Assembly (NCBI RefSeq): GCF_001277135.1
Contig: NZ_LHCF01000004.1
Location: 1-42,483 of the forward strand
Source of the DNA: Candidatus Phytoplasma pruni
GTDB lineage: Bacteria > Bacillota_I > Bacilli_A > Acholeplasmatales > Acholeplasmataceae
DNA length: 42,483 nt
Reading direction: 5' to 3'
Part shown: positions 27,363 to 36,608 of the stretch, in pieces
Position numbering within the stretch: the first letter of the stretch is position 1
How the letters are laid out: each line of letters starts with the position of its first letter
The notes under the pieces: generated by a model
Database searches by the model: none
What the model was told of the DNA's origin: nothing
The model's input: the letters and a program-made list of their open reading frames with translations, nothing else
Program-made: the position numbers and the translations under genes

Positions 27363-27391
27363 AACATATTAGTTGGAAATATTTTCGTCAA
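27363..27391 (-). promoter_or_regulatory. Promoter of ackA
   Basis: On the minus strand TTGACG (27386-27391), a 17-base spacer and TATGTT (27363-27368), about 33 bases upstream of the ackA start. This is a good sigma-70 type match. Confidence 0.6.
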
Positions 27392-27683
27392 AAACTTTTT
27401 TAATTTTATTCAAATTATAATTAAATTAAGCAACCTTTTTTATTTTAACATATAAAAATATTAAAAATGTATTTTTGAAGTAAAATTAATCTTTTATTTC
27501 CTGAAAATATCTATTATTGAATTACTTTGGAACAATAAAAAACATTTATGTTACGCAGCGAAGGAATTAAAAATAAAATAGATGGATAATTGTTAAATTT
27601 ATTTTTTTCCCATTAAACGTCTTTTAGAATAAATGATTATAGTTTACCTTTCACCTTGGAGTGATTATCGTTTAAAAAAGAAA

Positions 27684-27722
27684 AAAACTAAACTGTTGCG
27701 ACAAATAAAACAGTTTAGTTTT
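27684..27722 (-). terminator. Terminator downstream of the 2HCT permease
   Basis: AAAACTAAACTGTT and AACAGTTTAGTTTT form a perfect 14-bp stem around an 11-base loop, and the minus-strand product runs into TTTTTTTC. It lies 29 bases past the permease stop. Confidence 0.8.
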
Positions 27723-27751
27723 GGGATTTTTAAAAATTAATTGACTATAGA

Positions 27752-29284
27752 CTATAAAATAGATATTGTATAAAAAACAGGATAAAAGATGCTAGCGATA
27801 ATAACCACTAAATCTCCACCAATACGAGTAGAAATTTGCGCATAAGGCATCAATTCGAAGGAATCTGATGCTTCTAAAATAGCTAAATTACCTACCCCAC
27901 CAATACTGTTAGCACAAAGTCCACCAGCAATAGAAGCTTGTACTGGGTAATAACCCATTTTGTTTCCGACAATAGCAGACGTTAATGCGGTTGTTAATAC
28001 GGTTAAAACAGAAACAATGAAAAAGTTAATATTACTTACGTTTTTTATCACTGCATTAATATCTATCGTTACCCCGATAACAACTAAAATAGCGGAAGAT
28101 AAGTTATTAGTCACTAATTTAGACGCTTGTTCAATACTTTTAACGAAACGATCAGAAATAATGTCAAACACTTTGAAAACTAAAACTAAAACCACTAAGA
28201 AAATAATAGTTGGTGGAATTAAATTTTTAGCACTTGGTATTAAACATGCAAGAAGAGAACGGGTTAAAGCACTTACAGCGTATAAAGCGAAAATAGCTAC
28301 AAAACCAGTTTTGATTTGTTCAAAAGTAATTTTGTTTTCTTCTTTTTTAACTTCTGCCGTATTTGCTTCTGCATTAGGAACAAAAGAAGGCAAAAGTTCT
28401 TTTTCTAATGAACCAGTTGGGCTGCTGAATTTACTTTTGCCAAATATTTTTTTAATTAATCCACTAAACATAACGCTTACTATACCGCCAATCAATAAAG
28501 CAGTTATTATGTGCGCTGTAAACAATGCTTGAACAGTCGTTCCATCGGCACCGCCTACAATCTCTTTTCCTTTTCTTTGGGAAAAAATAGTAGATAGAGG
28601 AATGATGCCGCAAGTCAGACCACCGCTAGCAATAGGGACAAAAATATAAAATAAAGCATTTAAAGCACCGTTTTTGTCTTGCCCACTACCACCAAGACGA
28701 TCAATACCACCTATAGGGTTTAAAAACCAACCGGCTATACCGACAAATGTAGCTGAAACGATTAAAGAAATAACTACTAAAGATAAAAATTTAAGACCAT
28801 TTCTTTTCAACATTTCTTTGTCAATTCCTAAAAGGCTCCCAACCACTAAAGAAGCAACAAACATTTCAGAAAAACCGATAGCACCGTTAAAGGTTTTTAT
28901 ATTATCTCTAAAAGCTTGTTGAAACAAATTGAATCGGAATTTATCGTTTAAAAATGTACAATTATAATTGAAAATAAAAGCAGGCACTAATAAGCTTAAA
29001 ATAGCTCCACCGCCAATATCTTTTAAAATAGGAGTTTTTTTACCTATTACTTTAAATAATTCAGCTACAACCATAGCGATTAATAAAACACCAATTAAAT
29101 TGTGCCATTTTATTACGCCTTTGTCAACTGTGTCAACTTTTTCCACGCTAAAAGAAAAGCCTAAATAAGCTATGGAAATAGCTAAAATAATTAAAATTAA
29201 ATAAAGAGGGAAACCTAAAATAGTTATTGGTTTTTTAGAACTTGGAAACGAAATATTTTTTTCAGAATTTTGTGTTTGCATCAA
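27752..29284 (-). CDS. 2-hydroxycarboxylate (malate/citrate) transporter, 2HCT family
   Basis: A 510-residue secondary transporter with about 11 membrane segments, related to CitS/CitP/MaeP. These proteins take up malate or citrate with sodium or protons, or exchange them. Two family reentrant-loop motifs are visible: IASGGLTCGIIPLS near the middle and AGGLCANSIGGVGNLAIL near the C terminus. A cytosolic loop of roughly 45 polar residues (SSPTGSLEKELLPSFV and onwards) splits the halves. Malate is the likely substrate in a phytoplasma. It has its own terminator. Confidence 0.85.
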   Translation of the reverse strand: MMQTQNSEKNISFPSSKKPITILGFPLYLILIILAISIAYLGFSFSVEKVDTVDKGVIKWHNLIGVLLIAMVVAELFKVIGKKTPILKDIGGGAILSLLVPAFIFNYNCTFLNDKFRFNLFQQAFRDNIKTFNGAIGFSEMFVASLVVGSLLGIDKEMLKRNGLKFLSLVVISLIVSATFVGIAGWFLNPIGGIDRLGGSGQDKNGALNALFYIFVPIASGGLTCGIIPLSTIFSQRKGKEIVGGADGTTVQALFTAHIITALLIGGIVSVMFSGLIKKIFGKSKFSSPTGSLEKELLPSFVPNAEANTAEVKKEENKITFEQIKTGFVAIFALYAVSALTRSLLACLIPSAKNLIPPTIIFLVVLVLVFKVFDIISDRFVKSIEQASKLVTNNLSSAILVVIGVTIDINAVIKNVSNINFFIVSVLTVLTTALTSAIVGNKMGYYPVQASIAGGLCANSIGGVGNLAILEASDSFELMPYAQISTRIGGDLVVIIASIFYPVFYTISIL

Positions 29285-29417
29285 TATTTTATATTCTTCT
29301 TTCTTAAATTTTTTTATAATTATTTTTTATATTTAATGACTAAAATATTTCAACTTTTTTAATTGTTTCTAATTAAGGACTAAAAATATTTTTAATAATC
29401 GTTATTTATAACTATTA

Positions 29418-29933
29418 TTAAACGATTAATTGATCTATCAAATGAGAGACAAAATCAAAAACTGTTGCTGGAGATTGAGAAGTAACAAAATTACCGCTCA
29501 CAACTGTTGGAATTTCACTTGTATAATTGCCAACAATATATTTCTCATAACCAGGATAACAAGTAAATTGATGATTTTCTAATAAATTAAGCTTCCCTAA
29601 GAAAGATGGCGCTGCACAAATAGCTCCAATAATTTTGTTTCTATCGGCAAAATGTTTAATAATATCTAAAATAATTTGTAAGTCACGAACGTTTTCATCT
29701 AATAATTTTTTTACATATGGACCACCTGGAAGAATTAAAAAATCATAATTATCATAATTAACTTGATCAATATACATATCTGCTTTAACTTGAAGTTTTT
29801 GCGATGAAAAAACATTTAAAGATTCGTTTAATGTCAAAGTAGTAACATCTAAATTTGTTTTTTTCAGTAAAGCTCTTGTTACTAAAGCTTCACAATCTTC
29901 AAAACCATTATATAAAACTAATAAACCTTTCAT
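29418..29933 (-). CDS. DJ-1/PfpI-family protein
   Basis: A 171-residue flavodoxin-like protein of the DJ-1/YajL/ThiJ group. The nucleophilic cysteine is C106 in IGAICAAPSFLG, and E12 in YNGFEDCEA stands where the conserved glutamate sits. LPGGPYVKKL and VVSGNFVTSQSPATVFDF are further family segments. DJ-1 relatives include chaperones and glyoxalase-like deglycases; which applies here is not visible. It stands alone with gaps on both sides. Confidence 0.85.
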   Translation of the reverse strand: MKGLLVLYNGFEDCEALVTRALLKKTNLDVTTLTLNESLNVFSSQKLQVKADMYIDQVNYDNYDFLILPGGPYVKKLLDENVRDLQIILDIIKHFADRNKIIGAICAAPSFLGKLNLLENHQFTCYPGYEKYIVGNYTSEIPTVVSGNFVTSQSPATVFDFVSHLIDQLIV

Positions 29934-30268
29934 AATTCTTATTCAATCTTAAATATCATTATCTTTTAAAAATAAAAATACTTAACAAAATTGATTCTCC
30001 TTTTTTATATAAATTTGCAAAAAAATTTATCTTGTTTACTATTAAATTTTATCATTAATTTATAATTATTTTTTATATTTTTTTCTTATTAATGAAATTT
30101 TGTTAAATTTCTTCTGATGGTAAAATTTATTTTATCTTTGTTTAAAACTGAGAAACGATCTTTTTGAGGCGTATTGGTTCTAAGGAAGAAAAAAATATTT
30201 TTTTATCAATAAAAAAAGACTTTAATTTATAAAGTCTTTTGGTTATGAAGCAAAAAAACTTTTACTTA
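29934..30268. other. 335-base gap between the DJ-1-like gene and truB
   Basis: It contains the leader of the DJ-1-like gene at its left end and the truB terminator at 30214-30240. No gene or remnant is visible in the remainder. Confidence 0.5.
30214..30240 (-). terminator. Terminator of the trxA-truB unit
   Basis: AAAAGACTTTA and TAAAGTCTTTT are perfect 11-base arms around a 5-base loop, followed on the minus strand by TTTTTTTATT. It lies 29 bases past the truB stop. Confidence 0.75.
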
Positions 30269-31120
30269 TTAAAAAAAATATCTAGGACGGTATTTATTTT
30301 TTTTAATTGGTTCATAATAAGCGACCCAATTTTCTTTTTTATCTAAAACCAAGAAAGGTTCATCAGTTATAATCTGTCTTTCGTCTAAATAAACACCGTT
30401 TTGTACCAATCTAACGAAATAATCGTTTAAAAGGATTTGTTTATGATTTTGAAATAAGATTTTAACATCGTTTAAATCTTCTAAACTAACCTCATCAATT
30501 GTTTTAGCGTGTTTCCAATTATAAGAACCAATTTGGGTTCTTGTTAAAGATTGTAAAGAACCGTAAGTATTCATTTTTTCCCCAATATCTCTCGCCAAGC
30601 CTCTAATATAGGTTCCTTTGGAAACATTAGTCACGAATTTTATTTGATCGTTTTTCAACGCTGAAACCATCTCTAAATGATATATTTTAACTTTTCTAGG
30701 AGCAACATCTATCTCGATGTTTTTCCTCGCTAAATCATATAATTTCCCCCCTTTAACTTTAATGGCGGAATAAAGAGGAGGTTTTTGTAGATATTGTTTT
30801 TGATCGAAAAAACGAAAACTTTCTTGTATCATTTCATTAGTCAAAGGTATTTCTTTTTGAGCGGTTAAAGTACCAGTTATATCTAAAGTGTCGTATTGTT
30901 TATTAAAAATCATACTCCCCTGATAACCTTTATTTAAATGTTCAAACAAAAAAGCTAATTTAGTTGCTCGATTGATTAAAACGATTAAAAGTCCTTTTGC
31001 CATAGGATCTAAAATCCCTGTATGACCCGTTTTAGCAAAATTAAATTTTTTTTTGATTTTATAAACGACATCATGCGATGTCATATTAGGTTCTTTATTT
31101 ATTAAAAAAAATCCATCCAT
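30269..31120 (-). CDS. truB: tRNA pseudouridine55 synthase TruB
   Basis: A 283-residue enzyme that makes the pseudouridine in the T-loop of tRNAs. The catalytic aspartate is D38 in HTGILDPMAKGLL. LINKEPNMTSHDVV at the N terminus, YSAIKVKGGKLYDLAR and SKGTYIRGLARDIGE are family motifs. The C terminus is shorter than in E. coli (no full PUA domain evident). It follows trxA by 41 bases and is ended by a strong terminator. Confidence 0.93.
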   Translation of the reverse strand: MDGFFLINKEPNMTSHDVVYKIKKKFNFAKTGHTGILDPMAKGLLIVLINRATKLAFLFEHLNKGYQGSMIFNKQYDTLDITGTLTAQKEIPLTNEMIQESFRFFDQKQYLQKPPLYSAIKVKGGKLYDLARKNIEIDVAPRKVKIYHLEMVSALKNDQIKFVTNVSKGTYIRGLARDIGEKMNTYGSLQSLTRTQIGSYNWKHAKTIDEVSLEDLNDVKILFQNHKQILLNDYFVRLVQNGVYLDERQIITDEPFLVLDKKENWVAYYEPIKKNKYRPRYFF

Positions 31121-31161
31121 ATTTCATTATTAAACACTGCTTTCTTTTTTATCAAAAACAA

Positions 31162-31476
31162 TTATGCATTATTTTCTAAAAAAGATTTTAATTCTTCTGA
31201 AGAACAATAGCCTATTCTTCTTTTGATTTCTTTCCTGTTTTTATAAAAAATTAAAGTAGGGAAAGTATTTACTTTATTTTCTTTCGTTATTTTCGGATGT
31301 TGATCAATATCGATTTTAACTAAAGAAATATTTTTATTTTTGGCAAAATATTCATCTAAAACAGGCATTAATTTTTGACAAGGATAACACCAAGAAGCGT
31401 AAAAATATACTAAAACTAATTCTTGTTGATTAATTAACTGTTGAAAATCTATTTTTGGTGTAGTGTTGTCTGACAT
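31162..31476 (-). CDS. trxA: Thioredoxin with a WCYPC active site
   Basis: A 104-residue thioredoxin-fold protein. The active site is WCYPC (C30, C33) rather than the usual WCGPC; the cis-proline loop is TFPTLIFYK and the buried aspartate is in LVKIDIDQHP. No signal peptide or transmembrane helix is present, so it acts in the cytosol as a disulfide reductant. The tyrosine between the cysteines may change redox potential. It leads the trxA-truB unit. Confidence 0.85.
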   Translation of the reverse strand: MSDNTTPKIDFQQLINQQELVLVYFYASWCYPCQKLMPVLDEYFAKNKNISLVKIDIDQHPKITKENKVNTFPTLIFYKNRKEIKRRIGYCSSEELKSFLENNA

Positions 31477-31621
31477 TTGTGTATAACCTTTCTAAATTAT
31501 ATTTAAAATTATTTTCTAATTGATATCATAAAATGATATTCATTATTATTATATTACATTGTCTCTTTTAAAAAAATATTTACTCCTTAAAGAAACATAT
31601 TTTCTAGATATAAAAAACATT

Positions 31622-31650
31622 AAAAAAGACCTTTTTAAAAATAAGGTCTA
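31622..31650 (-). terminator. Terminator downstream of the ABC transporter
   Basis: On the minus strand AGACCTT and AAGGTCT form a 7-bp stem followed by TTTTTTA, 20 bases past the ABC transporter stop. Confidence 0.65.
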
Positions 31651-31668
31651 AATAAAAATTTGTTGTAA

Positions 31669-33174
31669 TTATTTATTTGCGATAACATCAATTGGCTTTT
31701 TGCGCGATAATTTGTAAATTGGAAGAGCAATAGAAAGGAATGTTAAAGCGTAAACAAATAAATATTCCACTCCTAAAATCAACCAAAATCTAAGTGTTGC
31801 TATTATTGAAAAAACTGTAAACCTTGCTCCTACTAACAAATGGAAAGCTAAAATTAATATATTGATGGTTGTTGCGTAAATAAATCCTTCAGATAAAAAT
31901 ATTTTAGAAACTGTTGAACCTCGCGCTCCTAAAGCTCTTAAAGAACCAATTTCTTTCTTTTTCAATTTAATGCTGGCGTTGAAATACATGTATATCATCA
32001 TAAAGGCAATAAGACTCATAACTATTAAAACAATAATTAAACCTATGCGAGCCAAATAAAACTGTTCTTTTAAAGTGTCATATTTTTGTTCAAGCTGCAA
32101 ATTTACACTTTCTTCAATTTGTTTTTTCATTGCAGGATTCGCATTTGCATAACCTGTAATTGTAACTAAGATAAGTTTCCGTAATGCTTCTTTAAAAGAA
32201 ATAAAAGTTTCTACAATGAATGCAAAAATAGTCGCCGCCCAAGAAACAATGAGTGCCGAAAACACTAATGAAACTTTTTTATTTTTGAAAGCAGAAGCTC
32301 CCATTTTAAAAGCTTTTTTCCAAGGTAGTTGACTTGAAACATTTTTCAACGTTACTGGTTGTTCTTCTAAAAGAACTTCTTGTGTTGGCACAAATCCTTC
32401 TCTATGAGCGTTTTTAGCTTGATCTTGAATTTGTTGAATTATGTCTTCGTTTAAAACTTGTCCTTGAGTGAACTTAGGTTGCTTAGTTTTAACTAAGTTT
32501 CGGTCTTTAGTTAAATCTTCTATAATTTGACCATCTTTTAATTCGATCACACGGTCTCCATATTTAAAAGCACTTTCAACATCGTGAGAAATTATAAGAA
32601 TTAATTTATCTTGTGATAATTTTTTTAAAATATTAAAAATTTGTTCGCCAGTTTTTGAATCCAGGTTCCCTGTTGGTTCATCCGCTAAAATAATCTCCGG
32701 ATTTTTAACCAAAGCACGAGCGATGGCTATTCTTTGTTTTTGTCCGCCTGATAATTCGTTAATTTTTCTTTCTTCATAACCTAAAAGTTCCATTTCTTTT
32801 AATAAGTTATAAATTAGTTTATTGTCCGGTTTTTGGCCCTGAAGCTCATTAGCTAAAGCGATATTTTCATAAACATTCATACTTTCTATTAAATTAAATT
32901 CTTGGAAAATAAAGCCTAAAACGCCGTTTCGATAGTCGTCTAAATCATTTTGTTTTAATTCTTTTATAGAAAACTTATTAATTAATATATCTCCACTATC
33001 ACACTTATCGAGTCCTCCCAACAAGTTTAAAAGAGTCGATTTGCCCGATCCTGATTTTCCTAAAATAAAGATTAAACCTTTATTTGGCAATTTTAAAAAG
33101 ATATTATTTAAACCTATTGTAGATACGCCGGTTTTAGTAACAAAACCCTTATTAATTTTGATTAACTCAAACAT
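31669..33174 (-). CDS. ABC transporter, fused LolD/MacB-like ATPase and FtsX-like permease
   Basis: A 501-residue one-piece ABC transporter. Residues 1 to about 225 are the ATPase: Walker [10 protein letters not shown] at 39-47, signature [10 protein letters not shown], Walker [14 protein letters not shown], and the switch histidine in ISHDVE. After a linker, the permease has a membrane helix near 300-325, a short outside loop of about 45 residues, then three helices and the FtsX-domain sequence [20 protein letters not shown]. The extracytoplasmic loop is much smaller than in MacB or LolE. Similar ATPase-permease pairs in Gram-positives export peptides or lipids, or sense antibiotics; the substrate is unknown. 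Confidence 0.85.
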   Translation of the reverse strand: MFELIKINKGFVTKTGVSTIGLNNIFLKLPNKGLIFILGKSGSGKSTLLNLLGGLDKCDSGDILINKFSIKELKQNDLDDYRNGVLGFIFQEFNLIESMNVYENIALANELQGQKPDNKLIYNLLKEMELLGYEERKINELSGGQKQRIAIARALVKNPEIILADEPTGNLDSKTGEQIFNILKKLSQDKLILIISHDVESAFKYGDRVIELKDGQIIEDLTKDRNLVKTKQPKFTQGQVLNEDIIQQIQDQAKNAHREGFVPTQEVLLEEQPVTLKNVSSQLPWKKAFKMGASAFKNKKVSLVFSALIVSWAATIFAFIVETFISFKEALRKLILVTITGYANANPAMKKQIEESVNLQLEQKYDTLKEQFYLARIGLIIVLIVMSLIAFMMIYMYFNASIKLKKKEIGSLRALGARGSTVSKIFLSEGFIYATTINILILAFHLLVGARFTVFSIIATLRFWLILGVEYLFVYALTFLSIALPIYKLSRKKPIDVIANK

Positions 33175-33319
33175 TTTTAAATCCTTTTCTTTCTAAAAAA
33201 AATAAATTGAACTAGTTCTTTTTTTAATTTTGTAAAATTGAAAGGTTAAAAGTTGACTAGTTTACTTTGATTTTCTCTTCATAAATTCATTTTAACACAA
33301 AAGAAAACCTTTTTGACAA

Positions 33320-33338
33320 AAATAAAGCCCCTTTATTT
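33320..33338 (-). terminator. Possible terminator after yhaM
   Basis: AAATAAAG and CTTTATTT are perfect 8-base arms around a 3-base loop, followed on the minus strand by a short T run. It lies 51 bases past the yhaM stop. Confidence 0.5.
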
Positions 33339-33388
33339 GAATAAAAAAACGCCCATTAATTTTAAAAAAAGACCTTCGAAAATCTTTA

Positions 33389-34354
33389 TTATTCTTTATT
33401 CTTATCTTTTTCGTCAAATAAAGGTTTATAAAAATTTCTTTTACCTACAGCTGATAAGGGTTCTGAAAATTCTCCCGATGGAGTTTTTTCTAAAAGCTCT
33501 CCCAAAGCGGTTAATTTAGCGTCTATATCGTCTAAATGCCATAATAAAAGCGCTTCACTAGTTTGAGGTCTTTTAGGGGCTCCATATTCTAAAAAACCGT
33601 GATGGGAAATTAATAAATGTTTTAATAATGTTACTTCTTCTTTATCTTGATAACCTAAATTCAGCGCTTCTTCGTGAATGTTGTTAGAACCTAACACTAA
33701 ATGACCTAATAAAGAACCTTTTTTTAAATATTTTTTTTGGGAAAAATCGAATTCTTCTATTTTGGCCATATCATGTAAAATAATTCCAGCATACAATAAA
33801 TCAACGTTTAAAAAAGAATGAATTCGTACGAAAGATTCAGCTGATTTTAACATATTAGTTGTGTGATAACCTAATCCGCCATAATAATTATGATGCGTTT
33901 TTAAAGCTGCCGGCCAAATTAAAAAAGAAGTTTTATTTTTCAAATATAAATTAGTCGTGATTTCTTTTAATATTTTATTTTGAATTTTATCTAAATAAGT
34001 TTGAATTATTTCATCCACTAAAGCGAACGAAATAGGAGAACAATTAAAAAAATGCGAATAAAGTTCATAAGTTGGTTGATAATCTAATACATTCTCTATT
34101 AAAGTATAATCTTGACAAATAAAAACCGTATCTTCTTTTTTTTCAGCACAAATAACCGTAAAAAGATAAATCTTATCTTTAATAGGAGGAGTATATTGAG
34201 GTTCTAATTTAATGTTAACGCATTTTCCTTCAGGTAAAGAAATAGTCGTATTATAGAAGTCTTCTCCTTGGTTGATGCCAGTTACTTTCCCTATTAATTG
34301 ATATTTTTGACCAATTTTTTTTTCTTTTAAAATATTGCTTTGATTTTTATACAT
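33389..34354 (-). CDS. yhaM: 3'-5' exoribonuclease YhaM
   Basis: About 321 residues from the chosen start. YhaM degrades RNA 3-prime to 5-prime and has an OB-fold N-terminal domain (QKYQLIGKVTGINQGEDFYN, in pieces) followed by an HD domain. The HD metal site is seen in HHNYYGGLGYHTTNML, ILHDMAKIEEF and LISHHGFLEYG. The frame opens 24 codons earlier, but the ATG at 34354 (MYKNQSNIL) is preferred because AGAGGAAA lies a few bases before it. It follows cca. Confidence 0.87.
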   Translation of the reverse strand: MYKNQSNILKEKKIGQKYQLIGKVTGINQGEDFYNTTISLPEGKCVNIKLEPQYTPPIKDKIYLFTVICAEKKEDTVFICQDYTLIENVLDYQPTYELYSHFFNCSPISFALVDEIIQTYLDKIQNKILKEITTNLYLKNKTSFLIWPAALKTHHNYYGGLGYHTTNMLKSAESFVRIHSFLNVDLLYAGIILHDMAKIEEFDFSQKKYLKKGSLLGHLVLGSNNIHEEALNLGYQDKEEVTLLKHLLISHHGFLEYGAPKRPQTSEALLLWHLDDIDAKLTALGELLEKTPSGEFSEPLSAVGKRNFYKPLFDEKDKNKE

Positions 34355-34439
34355 CTTTTTTCCTCTTTTTAATTCATTTATAAAAAAACCTTTATAAGTT
34401 AATTTTTTCATACTTTTTTTATTCACTATTTATTTAAAT

Positions 34440-35367
34440 TTAATTTTTTTTTATTTGTTGATTTAAAGAAGAATGTTGTTGAGTGTCGTATTCTGATAAG
34501 AGATAATGTTGTTTTTGATACCAAAAAGCTATTTGTTGAAATAAGGTTTTTTCTTCTGACTTAAAAGGGTAATCATTGATAATTTTTGGCTCTAAAAGAA
34601 AAGCTAAACTAAAAAATAATTCGTAAGTAAAATGGTTTATTTTCTTTTCTAAGGCGAAAAGAACGATTTTTTTAAAATTAGTTAACACTTCAAGAGCGTT
34701 ATTATCTCGGAAAGAACGAAACGCTTTGGTAAGATTTTTCTGTTTTAAAATTTTTTCCATTCTTTTAATAAAGTTTGCGGTTTTATTTTTGCCAATAAAA
34801 AAATATTTTCTTTTAAAACTTTTTCGTTTCAACTTCCAGATCAAAATTCAATTTAGCTTGTAGATAAAAAATCCTCATCATCCTTAAAGCATCTTCTGTG
34901 AATTTTTGATACGGATCACCTACTGTTCTAATCAGTTTTTTAGCTAAATCCTGCCTTCCATTAACATAATCGATAATTTCATCATCTTCATTTAATAGTA
35001 AGCTATTTATAGTGAAATCACGTCTCATAAGATCTATTTTAATATCAGAGATAAAAGATATTTCTGAAGGATAACGATGTGAGAGGTATTTCCCTTCTTT
35101 GCGATAAGTAGTGATTTCAAAAGAATGACCTTCCCAAAAAATTTTTAAAGAACCATATTTCAAACCAGTAGGAACAGAAGGAAATAATTTTTGCACCACA
35201 GAAGGATGAGCGTTAGTAGTAATATCTACATCAGAAAAAGACACATTTAACAATAAATCTCTCACTGCTCCACCAACAATAAAAGCTTCAAAGTGGTTTT
35301 GTTTTAAAATTTTTAAAACTTTTTGAGCTGTCTTTATTTTATCTATTTGTTTATGATTAACTTTCAT
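34440..35367 (-). pseudogene. cca: CCA-adding tRNA nucleotidyltransferase, two frameshifts
   Basis: The first 180 residues (34813-35367) are a clear class II nucleotidyltransferase head: FIVGGAVRDLLLN, the catalytic SDVDITTNA pair, HRYPSE and RDFTINSLLL, and EDALRMMRIFYLQAKLNF. After an A5 run (34820-34824) one extra A leads to KVLKENIFLLAKIKPQTLL. After an A4 run (34763-34766) one more A leads to KRMEKILKQKNLTKAFRSF, the start of the C-terminal body, which then stays open to 34440. The enzyme builds or repairs the 3-prime CCA of tRNAs. The C-terminal body is short compared with full-length family members. Confidence 0.72.
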
Positions 35368-35398
35368 AAAAGTCTCTTTTAGATTATTTTTTTGAATT

Positions 35399-36253
35399 TT
35401 ATAAATCTTGTAAAATAATCCCTACTCCAACAACATTATTGCCGACATGAGCGCCTAAAGAAGGAGATGAAGGCATTTCTAAAATATTAGTTAAATTTAG
35501 TTCTTTTTCTAAAGCGACTCTAAAATCTTTTCTTAATCCAGGGTTTCCAGTAAAGGGCAAATACAGAAGATATTTTCTACCTTTAGTATAATCTTTAATT
35601 TGGTTAATAATATAATCAAAAGCTTTTTCGGTAGAGAAAGTTTTTTGTACCATCACTATTTGACCTTTGTCGTTTAGTTGTAAAATAGGTTTAACCCTAA
35701 AAAATCTTCCTAAAAAACCTTTTGTTTTAGTTAAACGACCATTTTGGATTAATTGAGTTAAAGAATTAACAACAAAAAAGATCGTATTATTGGCTTTTAT
35801 TTTATCTAAATGTTGAATAACTTCCGAAACAGAAGCCCCTTGTTTAAATAAACGTAGCCCTTCCAGAGCGAAATAGCCTTCCGAAAAACCAACTGTATTA
35901 GTGTTATAAGGAATCACTTCAATTTCGTCTTTCACTATTTTTTGTGCTTGAACGACGCCATTATAAGTACCGCTCAATTGGGCAGAAATAGTAGTCACTA
36001 AAACCCTTTTATAACCTTGTTGAGCTAATTTTTTAAAATAATTTACCAATTCGCCTACTGAAATTTGAGATGTTTTAGGCACTAATTTCGGATTTTTATT
36101 TAAAATTTCGTAAAATTCATAAGCACTTAAATTTTCTCCGTCTATATATTCTTTACCATCAATATAAATTTTAATCCTTATTAAATCAATTTCACCAGCT
36201 TCAGAATAATAATCTAAACAACTAGTCGAAGTAGAAACTACTTTTGTATTCAT
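35399..36253 (-). CDS. DegV-family fatty-acid-binding protein
   Basis: A 284-residue DegV (FakB-like) protein, which binds fatty acids for the kinase FakA in Firmicutes. Family features are TSTSCLDYY at the N terminus, PKLVPKTSQISVGELVNYF, VTTISAQLSGTYNG, the NTVGFSEGYFALEGL segment and LTKTKGFLGRFFRVKPIL, then AHVGNNVVGVG near the C terminus. FakA is not in the window. It is the last minus-strand gene before the strand switch. Confidence 0.85.
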   Translation of the reverse strand: MNTKVVSTSTSCLDYYSEAGEIDLIRIKIYIDGKEYIDGENLSAYEFYEILNKNPKLVPKTSQISVGELVNYFKKLAQQGYKRVLVTTISAQLSGTYNGVVQAQKIVKDEIEVIPYNTNTVGFSEGYFALEGLRLFKQGASVSEVIQHLDKIKANNTIFFVVNSLTQLIQNGRLTKTKGFLGRFFRVKPILQLNDKGQIVMVQKTFSTEKAFDYIINQIKDYTKGRKYLLYLPFTGNPGLRKDFRVALEKELNLTNILEMPSSPSLGAHVGNNVVGVGIILQDL

Positions 36254-36608
36254 ATTTCTTTTTGTCCTCTAATGTACTTTAAATTTAAACATAAATTATT
36301 TTATATCAACATTATAACAAAAAAAAGATACAAAACCATGATTTAAGAATCTCTATTAGAAAGGGTTGTCCAACGAATAAACAATTATCTTAATTTATGA
36401 GCTTTATTTATCAATAATTAGAAACTTTCTAACTTAACGAATTTTTTAAAAACTATTTTGTCCCTTTTTTCATTAATAAAAAAGAATGAAAAAAAATTGA
36501 TTCAATTTATCCCAAAAACAATAAAAATATATTATAATTGAGTTAGTTAATTCTATTTCTAATAATTTATTTCTCAAAAGATTCGAAAAGTAATGGTACA
36601 AAAAAATC
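36254..36608. other. 355-base divergent intergenic region between degV and lepB
   Basis: It is the strand-switch point, so it must carry promoters in both directions. A TATAAT at 36533-36538 (plus) lies upstream of lepB, and a TATAAT at 36311-36316 (minus) upstream of the DegV gene; no clear -35 boxes accompany them. Short repeats TTAGAAAG and CTTTCTAA occur at 36355-36362 and 36425-36432. No gene is visible. Confidence 0.45.

Larger units (their letters stand above)
27331..27751. other. 421-base gap between the permease and ackA
   Basis: It holds the ackA promoter at its left end and a strong inverted-repeat terminator for the permease at its right end. Between them no coding frame or recognisable remnant is visible. 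Confidence 0.5.

Noticed and set aside
27960-28532. 190-codon open frame on the plus strand
   Set aside because: It is antisense to the 2HCT permease, has no family features, and reflects the biased codons of a membrane-protein gene.
36355-36432. TTAGAAAG and CTTTCTAA repeats as an operator
   Set aside because: Arms are only 8 bases, 62 bases apart, and A/T-rich; chance cannot be excluded.
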